Below, piece after piece: positions 43,985 through 64,000 of a DNA stretch of 64,000 bases (positions are counted from its first letter, which is position 1; every line of letters starts with the position of its first letter). The stretch is from Zygaena filipendulae (lineage: Eukaryota; Arthropoda; Insecta; Lepidoptera; Zygaenidae). Under the pieces are notes generated by a model. The model was given only the letters and a program-made list of their open reading frames with translations. It was not told the origin of the DNA and did not search any database. Position numbers and translations under genes: made by a program. The stretch is taken from the NCBI GenBank assembly GCA_907165275.2, contig OU015666.1, positions 1,580,001-1,644,000 of the forward strand, read 5' to 3'.

Positions 43985-46330
43985 AAACGGTTTTTTTTTA
44001 ATTATTTCCTGTCTGTCTGTTCCAGGGGCGGATCCAGGATTTAGTTGAGGAGGGGGCAATTTGGTTGCACCATGAAATTTTTAGAAATAACAGGATGCAC
44101 AGAGAAGTTTAATAGTAAAATTTAAGTGCATTCTAGTTCATATTGAGAGGTATCTGAATTGAGCTTATGTATGTTTGGGTTTTTTCATAGTAAAAAAAAA
44201 ATGGTTTTCAAAAACGATTCACCTTAGGTATAACGGCTTTTGCGTACGATTCTCTGTAAAATCAAAGTATTTTCATACTTTACTATTTTGAAAATGTACT
44301 TTCATTCATAAAATAATCTACATGGAAGCTACAAAAGTTAAAAGTCAAAAATGGAAAATTTACGTCCAAGCGAATCTGACCTGAATTTACAACTTAAAAT
44401 TTGAAGAAGGCAATTTGTAGATTTATATCTTTAAAGTGATAAGTAAATAACAGGGAGTGTTATGGTTACTAGCAGATTTTTTACTAAACTGAGGAAAAAT
44501 ACCATCACCTGTGATGTGAGTAAAACGTGTTTGGTGATTAGAGAAATAAAGAACTAACGTAGTGCGTCTAAAGCGAATATGTAAGGCACACACACACATT
44601 TTGCAGTCGCTCCAACGTCTTATCGCATTACTCTTCCGTCAGATTCATATAGCACACATCGGCGTAATCAAGAAAGAGAAGGTTCCACTCCTTGGATTAA
44701 GGAGATTTTAATAAAAATGAGGAGAAAATGGAAGAGAACGCAGAAAATTCTGAGAAGCGAATAATTTTTGTCCATATGACGAGATTACGGAAAAATAGGC
44801 ACTATTGACAAAGAGATCAAGGTTTTTGACAGTGGAAATGATTTTAAAACTTACAGTGGACAGAAGGAAAATTTCATCAATTTTGGAAATTTTCCCAGAA
44901 TTTTTTACAAATCCGAATTCATCGCGCACCGCACGTGATTAAAGTCGTCGACTATTTTTTGAGCACAGAGGTACAATATGACGGGGTATAAAAATCGAAT
45001 AGTTTTGGGAAGTGAAATCACAAAAGATTACTTCTAACTTCCAAGTCGTTGGATGAAGTTAAAGAAAAGGGGTAGAGAAACTATGTAACGAGGCTGCTAT
45101 TGGCAAGGTGCAAAGCGGATGGAGGGAGTAGCCTAAGTGATCACAGCGCTCGCTACGGCTAAAATTGACATTTTGTCGCTGACTGTAAATTTTACCAATT
45201 TCCAAGACTGTGGTGGAAACGAGACCCAAGAAATAAGTGGATAATTGCCGTAAGAAGAAAAAAAAGTAAGCCACAGTAGGTTCATTTCTCACTGAAAATA
45301 ACAATTTTATTATTATTGGCAATAATGTTACTGACTACCATCGTCCAAAATTCTCTAATACAGTAAAATAACACAAGATTTCATTAATTTTTTTCACAAA
45401 TTTACTTACTTCTCCGATCCATGAGTGTGGACTCATGGCGCGGGAGTTTCCCGGCTGTTTCGTGGCTTCGGGCGTGAATGTGGAGAGGCCTTAATACCTT
45501 TTTATTTTTTTTAAACTGTTCCTTTTTTGTATTCAAAAATTGATGTTTACATTTTGACAGAACTCAGACTCCTTACTTACATAGGTACATACAGAGAGAA
45601 GGTAATCACTATTCATTACGTGATACATATTCCAAAATAATTAATCTTTTATCCGAATAAATAGTTTAAAATCACTTCAATCCTTTCATTGAGCTAGCCC
45701 AAGGCATACTTTACTTACGAGCCTGACAACTATGGGGATAATAATTTGTAAAAACATACATACAGCCTAACACAGAAACTTCTCCTTTTAAATGAGAAAT
45801 GTACCGGATTTTCGCAGATATGAAGGAGAAAAAACCATACGGCACATAGTTTCAAACTAGAAAATTTGTTCCAACGAAAGATTTGACAGATATTTTGTTT
45901 GTTTTACTATAATGTGAACTTCCATAAAGGTTCGCTTACGAACTAATATTTTAAATTTAAAAAAATGAATATTCGTTCGTTCATTCGTTAATTTCTATTC
46001 ATTCCCCTATTCATTCATTTAAATTACGATGAAACTTTGGTGAAAAGACACAAGCACGGACACAAGCCTGCGAAGATTTTTCTAAAGTTCAATTAAAGTA
46101 GGTACCTATTTAGGTCTTCAGGGGGGGCAATTGCCCCCAGTGCACCCCCCCTGGATCCGCCCCTGGTCTGTTCACGCTAATCTCCGGAACTACTGAATGA
46201 ATTTCAGCTACTGTTACTGTTACTGAATGAATTTTAGGCTTTGTTTCATTTAAATCGGATGTTGACAAAAAAGTTGTGCTGTATACGTATACCTAAAAGA
46301 GTTTTACGCGAGTGAAACCGCGATCTGAAA
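43985..46330 (+). mobile_element. Helitron-like element split by a hAT insertion
   Basis: Its halves (43985-44022, ending CTGTCTGTCTGTTC, and 46166-46330, starting GTCTGTTCACGCTAATCTCC) are separated by the hAT element; removing it and one 8-bp copy restores a continuous subfamily-2 Helitron. This gives relative ages: Helitron first, hAT later. Confidence 0.65.
44023..46165. mobile_element. 2.1-kb hAT-like element with perfect 8-bp TSD
   Basis: TIRs share 16 bp, CAGGGGCGGATCCAGG, at both ends. GTCTGTTC flanks on both sides (44015-44022, 46166-46173). The interior of about 2.1 kb has no recognisable transposase; minus-strand frames at 44929-44708 and 45322-45059 (73 and 87 codons) show no RNase H-like or BED motif. 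A non-autonomous or heavily decayed copy. Confidence 0.85.
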
Positions 46331-46722
46331 TAGTGATCAGTCTTTTCTAGTAAGTACCTATTTAGTTACTTTTTTTTTATTTTAAATCTCCTTTTCTACC
46401 ACAATATCTTAATTTAAAATTTCGATTATAATCACTGTACGTAAAGTCGAAATTACAGCGTATGTTTTGATGTAGGTTCTTATAAGACTGTTATAGGTAG
46501 GTATTTGATATAGACTAAAGAAGCTGTTCATCTCGAATACCTAGATCTATTGTGTATTTATTTATATATATATATGTACTCGAATAGATCTACACTCTAT
46601 AAATATGACTCTACAAACCTCTTCTTTTCTGTAACGCGTTTAAAGAAAATTTCAATGTGCCACGAGAATACGTGTGTAGTTGTTGTAGTTGGGCGACAAC
46701 CCTAATCTACCCTCGCAGAAAT

Positions 46723-47053
46723 AATAGGGATGTTGACTACTTTTGAAAATCAAAATTCGAATTAGTCCGTCAGTTAGAAAATAAAAAAACAATAGATACG
46801 TATTTTTTGCTTTTTTAAATAAATTAAAATATACAGAGATAAAGCGCATTAAAGTTTAGGATGAGGAGGTCGTGACGTCATCTAACCGCAAAACGGCCAT
46901 ACAAACTGTCAGAATAGTGACGTCACGCGAAATTTCAACTCAATATATCGCCGTTATTTTTTGATTACGTAAAAAAAGAAAAAGTACGTGTTCAATATTT
47001 TTTAATAATCTACAAGACGGACTAAAAAATAAAAATTAGTCAACATGCCCATT
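46723..47053. mobile_element. MITE TAGTCCGTC family, copy C (full length)
   Basis: Inverse orientation relative to copy A. CRE palindromes TGACGTCA at 46873-46880 and 46918-46925. 331 bp. Confidence 0.8.
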
Positions 47054-47112
47054 CTTCCACACCCTAACCCTAAAAATGAAAGCAAATTATTGCTTTCATC
47101 TATACCTACTTA

Positions 47113-47437
47113 TCATACATAGTATAAAACAAAGTCACTTCCCGCTGTTTATCTGTCTCTATGTATGCTTACATCTTTAAAACTACGCAACGGATTTTGA
47201 TGCGGATTTTTTAATAGATACAGTGATTCAAGAGGAAGGTTTATACGTATAGTTTATCCTGGGATTCCCACGGGAACTCCGAAATTACCGCGGGTAAAAC
47301 CGCGGGGCACTTATAAAGAGGTAGGTACCTAAAATTTTTGAGTTTGTGACGGTAGTAAGTGACATAGGGTACTTTTTATCCCGGAATTCCCACGGGAACT
47401 CCGAAATTACCGCGGGTGAAACCGCGGGGCACAGCTA
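47113..47437 (+). mobile_element. Two Helitron-like 3' ends in tandem
   Basis: A|TC start at 47113. A first hairpin CCGCGGGTAAAACCGCGG near 47290-47307 lacks CTAG; a second copy of the 3' block ends CCGCGGGTGAAACCGCGG and CAGCTAG|T at 47437. Confidence 0.65.
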
Positions 47438-47499
47438 GTATTTAATAAAACTATTTTTATTGAATTTAAACTTGAAGGGCTAGTCAGCCGGGCACGAGA

Positions 47500-47628
47500 A
47501 AATATCCTACCTACCACCATAGTGTCCATAGTGTGGTGACTGTTGAGTGTGATTTCCTTACCGACAGCTCAAATTAATTGATAGGATTTGAATCAACAAC
47601 GCACCAACCACTGCGCTAACAATATTTT
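47500..47628 (-). mobile_element. Eroded tRNA-derived SINE
   Basis: On the minus strand TTAGCGCAGTGG (A box, 47619-47608) and GATTCAAATCC (B box, 47594-47584) with a body to about 47500. Confidence 0.55.
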
Positions 47629-48092
47629 AAAGGTCTTTGGCTGTAGGTACTTAATCATGTTATGCACGGGCGCGGCCTAGCTAGAGCGGGGGTTTTGGAA
47701 TTTTTCTACAACCCAAGAGAAATTAATATCAAGTGAAATATCCTACCTACATACAACAGCTGAAAATTTGCAAGCGGTTAGCGATAACATTACTAGTTAC
47801 TACTTATTTCGTCTGAGGTTACTACTAGTATATTTACTTTGAGTTACTACTATCTACTATTGCCATCTATCGTTGAGTAGCGGACTGAATCTAACATGAC
47901 GTTTTTTTTCAGAGGTAGGTAGGTAGGTAACTATTTCGGGGTCAAGTATTATTTTATTAACAATAATTTATTTATTTTAGACATAAGTGTTACTATCAAT
48001 CGTCGTATATACATGATGATATACCTACACTCTACTTTTCATTCTCTCTACAAAGTCGTCTATATGAGAAAATAGTTCACAGGGTCATGTTT
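47629..48092. other. Gene-free stretch
   Basis: No feature recognised apart from TAGGTAGG-rich words. Confidence 0.35.
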
Positions 48093-48102
48093 ATGTAACA
48101 TG

Positions 48103-48467
48103 TCCAGTCAAAAACTCTCCGATTAATAGCGAATGCACCATGGTATGTCACAAATGAAAGATTACACCATGATCTGAAGATAAAAACAGTGAGAGAAGAA
48201 ATAAAAGAAAGTGCCTCAAAATACAAAAAGAGATTAAGTGTGCATCCAAATCAAATGGCGGTGGGTCTAATGGAAAACACATTTACATTTGAAAGACTCA
48301 AAAGGAAAGTACCCAAAGACCTTATGGATAATTAAAATTGGGATGAGACACTGGTCTCGGTCCTTGCATGCCTGGATAACCTGCCGATGAAGATACAAAA
48401 ATATTGCTGAATGTCAAAGACAGACAGATTGCAATAAAAATTGAGAGAAAAAAAAAAAAAAAAAAAA
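48103..48467 (+). mobile_element. Jockey-like LINE 3' fragment with poly(A) and 10-bp TSD
   Basis: Coding 48119-48335 reads RLIANAPWYVTNERLHHDL, TVREEIKESASKYKKRL and ending KRKVPKDLMDN then stop; this APWY...N..LH.DL..V..EI pattern is the C-terminus of Jockey-clade proteins. A 3' UTR with AATAAA (48433-48438) and a poly(A) of about 20 follow. ATGTAACATG stands on both sides (48093-48102 and 48467-48476). 5' truncation and a single frame imply a fairly young insertion. Confidence 0.8.
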
Positions 48468-49387
48468 TGTAACATGATCGGCCCTAATGCCTGCAGTCTT
48501 GAGTCTGCACTACATATCGCTACATTATCGCCGATGATTGTTGATCGTGTGATCGGCGATCATGTGGATGTACCTCAACGCGATCACAGGCGATTCCCTT
48601 TGATGCGTAGACAGAGAATCCGTCTACCCATCTACGCTTTTGGTAGGTGTGTTAGGCTTAGATAGGTATGCGTGCCTCAGAAGAATAACGTGCCCAAAAA
48701 CCGACAATTCACAGCTGTCTTAAGTTGGCGGGGCAAGTTGACTTTTTTAAATTTTTTTTTGGCCATTTCGATTGTTCCTCGTTGTTCGTGATTGTTCGAA
48801 CAAAAATTTGTTTTGTAGCGGGGGAAATTGACTTTTAAAAATTTTTTTGGCCATTTCGATTTTTCGTCGTTTGTTCGTGATTGTTCGATCAAAAATTTGT
48901 TATGTTCGATCTCAGTTTTTGTAAAAAAAAAATTAAAATAAGAATTGACCAAACAACGGAATCTCAGTCCATACAGCCAATTCAGAAAGTATGGAATAAG
49001 ATTCCTTTGCTTTCCCCAAAAAGGATATAAAAACATAAACAACATTATGCTTTACAAACCCAGTCTAACGCAACTAGGAACAAATTAAATTTTGTTCGTG
49101 TTTAGCACTCATTTTTTTTTTAATTTTTTTTTTCCAAGGCATCAAAGATGGCCTCACATGCTATTTCAGTCTTTTGTCTCTGAATCTTTCTTACAATCTG
49201 TCATCTGTTTGTCATGGCGACGCATGTTGTTATTTAGGAAAATAATTGTGTGATTTTTAAAAATTTTCTGTGATTTACGCTTTGAAAAGTGCAGTGTGAC
49301 TATTAAAAACTATTTTCTTGTGATTGGGTAGTGAAATAGCACCGATTAGACGGTGTAGTACGTATGTAATTTGTAGAAAAAGATAGA

Positions 49388-49985
49388 GTCGACAAAATTT
49401 AAATAAAAGGAAATTTGTCACGAAATTTCCTATAGATGAAGACCGGTAAGTACAGCTTGAGTAAAGTAATAAAGTATTTTGTTCTCTTCAGCTATCAGCA
49501 AGACTAAAATAATACACTATCTTTTTGAAATGAGAAAAAATATTTGCATCTTTGTAAACCATAGTGATGTAAATCTTCACTATCGATAAAGTGAGTCGAT
49601 AAACTTTAATGAATGATGCTGTTATAGTGAATATTTTGAAATATTTTTGTATAGCTGTTGCTGCGTATACTTTTTCATTACTTACTGCAGTTTTCATTAA
49701 GTATTATGATCGTATTGTAATAAAGTGCATCTCGTCTTTTGTATAAAGAACTATATTATACTCTATCTTGTTTTTAATTGCATGATTGATAGATATTTTA
49801 ATTTCAGATGTCGACAATGGGTAAAAAATATTGGAAATGATGACTTAGCTTACATTCCAATCGAAAAACTTCACGATATAAAATATGTCTGTGGAGATGT
49901 AAGGAACGAATGTCGGATACTTCTACCGATAGATATTTCTACCGATAATTTAAACAAGGCTCAACAAGGAGGCACTGCGAAGTAA
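49388..49985 (+). pseudogene. THAP-like two-exon remnant inside the foldback element
   Basis: An exon-like segment ends at 49446 with CCG|GTAAGT, and the next begins after TTTCAG at 49808. Joining them in frame gives KFPIDEDR followed by CRQWVKNIGNDDL, IPIEKLHDIKYVC and NECRILLP, the order of a THAP zinc-binding domain (K/RFP...R..W......Y.VC..HF). The usual second C/H pair is damaged (GDVRNEC in place of a DHF motif), the first CxxC part is absent, and an in-frame stop lies upstream. AATAAA follows at 50053. THAP domains occur in P-type transposases, which fits the element. The intron model is inferred. Confidence 0.4.
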
Positions 49986-50726
49986 ATCATTTACTTTCCC
50001 AAATAGGTTATTTAATTTTGACATAAAATGTAAATGTAATTTTTAACGAGAAAATAAATATCTATCTATCTAATAACATCATCATCATGCCAAACTAAAA
50101 TATTGGAATAATAATAAATAAATAAAAATAATAATTTATTGTTTCAATTTTACGACAAATGTTTTCCCCCGTTGTAGATTTAATTCACCTGGTATGAAGC
50201 CCACGATGCTCTAATGATAATTTATCGATATCGATTTAATCAGGAACTACATGTGGCCATCCCTATTGTTCTCGTTAATGTTGGTACCCATGAGTTATGA
50301 AGTATTTTGACAATTAAATTTTCGCTGTGTTGGTATTGCTGGGTCTGCTAAATGGATTCCAAAACCAAGTAAGGAAGTCCCGTCTCTTAAAACGTAGTGA
50401 TTATTTGCTCAGTGTACAAACCTTATACGCACACTAATTTAAACAAAATTAAAGTAATGACGTAAAAGTGGTAAAAGTGAGGACTTTTATTTTTTTCGGT
50501 ACAAATATGTTATAAAATGTGTTAATTCTTGATATAAAACGAGGCTCCTGCCCTTTAAAAATCTCTGAAACTATTTGGCGTAAATAAAAAGTTTCTGTAA
50601 TTTTAGCTCCGGATGAATCGTGTAGAATGGAATGGATATATGGCTTTCGAATAATGCTTTTACTGGCAACATTTTAAACTATAAACTCAACGTGGACTTT
50701 TGGCGGGATTTTTAGCAGAAAGGACG

Positions 50727-51287
50727 TCAGCTTCATTTCTTTGTTTTGCAAATTGATTTATCGTGATTAATATTGTGTGAATATGGTGGATTTTGCATAT
50801 AACAATGATACATTTGTGTGTGGAAACAGTGGAATAAAATTAAATAGGGCGTTCGTCGGGAGATTTTCATTTTACTATACAACTTCTTACTTCTTACAGA
50901 GTGCCCAATTAAAGTTCAACTGTGATTATTTGCTGCCAAAAGTTCCGGTAATGCATCGAAATGCATCTCACCAATGCATTTTGATGTAAATAGCTTCAGA
51001 AGAAGAAAGATACTACTGAATTGGCTATATGGACTAAGTTTCCTTTGCCTTCCCCATTGGGGTAAATTAAAAAAAAAAGCTTTAAGTGGTAAAAGTAAGA
51101 ACTTAAGACGCTCTTTGGGAAGTTGTATGGTAAAACGAAAACTTCCCGATGAACGCCCTATTACATCTTATTTCACTGTTTCCGCATTCTGTTCATCACT
51201 AATGGATCACTATTATGCAAAATTCACCATAGTCACACAATATTAATCACGATAAACTAATTTGCATAACAAAGAAATGAAGCTGAG
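50727..51287. repeat. 560-bp imperfect hairpin nested in the foldback element
   Basis: 50727-50890 is the reverse complement of 51120-51287 with scattered differences (for example GTTTATCGTGATTAATATTG and AATAGGGCGTTC in both arms). The spacer is about 230 bp. A 70-codon frame in the left arm is not supported as a gene. Confidence 0.75.
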
Positions 51288-51689
51288 ATAACAAATTTTT
51301 GATCGAACAATTACTAACAAACAACGAACAATCGAAATGACAAAAAAATATTTAAAAAGTCAACTTCCCCCCGCCAACATTAGGATCAATTTTTATAAAA
51401 AATCAACTTCTCGCCGCCAACTTTAGGGCCAATTTTTATTTAATATATAAAAATAAAAACTAAGATCGAACAAAACTTTTTCACCGAACAATCACGAACA
51501 AACGACGAACAATAGAAATTGCCAAGAAAAATAAAAAAAAAGTCAACTTGCCCCCGCCAACTTAGGACAGCTTGGCAGCACTTTGTAGACAGCAGCACTG
51601 GTCACAACGTCATTGTCATTTGTCAATCAGTTTGTCAAGTGTCCACTGTCATCGCTGACGTTGCGCTCTACATCCGGCCGTTTTTGGAA

Positions 51690-51776
51690 CGAAAGGTTCC
51701 TTTTGGAAGCGTACGCCATTGCTGGCGTATGTATAGTGGTTCGTTTTGTTGAAACAGAAATCGAAAACCATCCAAT
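51690..51776 (+). promoter_or_regulatory. eEF2 start region with pyrimidine initiator (TCT/TOP type)
   Basis: A pyrimidine run TTCCTTTT (51697-51704) about 75 bp before the ATG fits the TCT initiator used by insect ribosomal protein and translation factor genes, which gives mRNAs with a 5' terminal oligopyrimidine tract (growth-regulated translation). No TATA box is visible. The exact start base is inferred. The leader to 51776 has no competing ATG in good context. Confidence 0.5.
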
Positions 51777-63809
<12,033 letters not shown>

Positions 63810-64000
63810 GTAACGCACACCAACACATGCTTTAAACTCAAACCTTATCATCGCACCATTGTGCCAGGGCCCAGGGTGGCTTTCTTTCAAATCAATGAGT
63901 TCAATTCCCGGTTAAGAAATTACTTTTTTACAAATCAGAGTACAATTTTAATCTTAAATTAAAATCGGCCCCAAGACTCATGTGAGCATTCTTCACTATT

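Larger units (their letters stand above)
48713..51572. mobile_element. Foldback-like element with tandemly repeated inverted termini
   Basis: AGCTGTCTTAAGTTGGCGGG at the left is mirrored at the right end (51553-51572). Each arm is built from 2-3 copies of a unit of about 100 bp (GTTGGCGGGG...GTTGACTTTTT...CCATTTCGATTGTTCGT...TTGTTCGTGATTGTTCG): 48718-48905 at the left and about 51285-51565 at the right. Such composite termini are known from FB and Galileo (P superfamily) elements. The interior of about 2.4 kb has a THAP-like fragment and a nested 560-bp hairpin. No clear target duplication is seen. It ends about 125 bp before the eEF2 start region. Confidence 0.6.

Noticed and set aside
44708..45322. 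Minus-strand ORFs as hAT transposase
   Set aside because: Neither frame shows BED zinc finger, RNase H-like or dimerisation motifs.

Overview
The window is AT-rich nuclear DNA of a moth or butterfly. The evidence is a single-exon Jun gene and an intron-rich eEF2 gene of insect type, constant scattered TACCTACC-type words, and dense Lepidoptera-style repeats. About 30 copies or fragments of short Helitron-like elements with TC...CTAG termini stand out among these. No bacterial, organellar or viral gene order is present.

Layout. At 0.8-1.73 kb lies Jra (c-Jun, + strand), one uninterrupted 240-codon exon behind a compact promoter that carries ATF/CRE-like, CCAAT, MEF2 and AP-1 sites. From about 1.73 to 3.55 kb is its probable 3' UTR. 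From 3.6 to 51.6 kb I find no confident host gene. That 48 kb is a repeat bed: Helitron-like elements, tRNA-derived SINEs, non-LTR retrotransposon fragments (a 346-codon reverse transcriptase at 19.8-20.9 kb, 3' ends at 35.6-36.5, 41.3-41.9 and 48.1-48.5 kb, and a GC-rich insertion at 23.6-24.5 kb with a 15-bp target duplication), four hAT-like elements, and several MITE families. Two tiny exon-like ORFs with strong splice donors (9.84 kb + strand, 40.95 kb - strand) may be first exons of unidentified genes. A 2.9-kb foldback-like element with tandemly repeated inverted termini and a damaged THAP-like exon occupies 48.7-51.57 kb and stops about 125 bp before the eEF2 start region.

From 51.7 kb to the right edge is eEF2 (+ strand). 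Twelve exons encode residues 1-701 of an expected roughly 844, ending at the histidine that is normally converted to diphthamide; the last about 140 residues lie outside the window. All splice phases agree, so the gene looks functional. Its introns hold Helitrons, MITEs and a CpG-rich island.

The two genes have no evident joint function: Jra is a stress and JNK-responsive transcription factor and eEF2 a housekeeping translation factor. The most interesting signals are the vertebrate-like arrangement of the Jra promoter, a MITE family that spreads perfect CRE palindromes (TGACGTCA) through the window and into eEF2 introns, and the foldback/THAP element against the eEF2 promoter.
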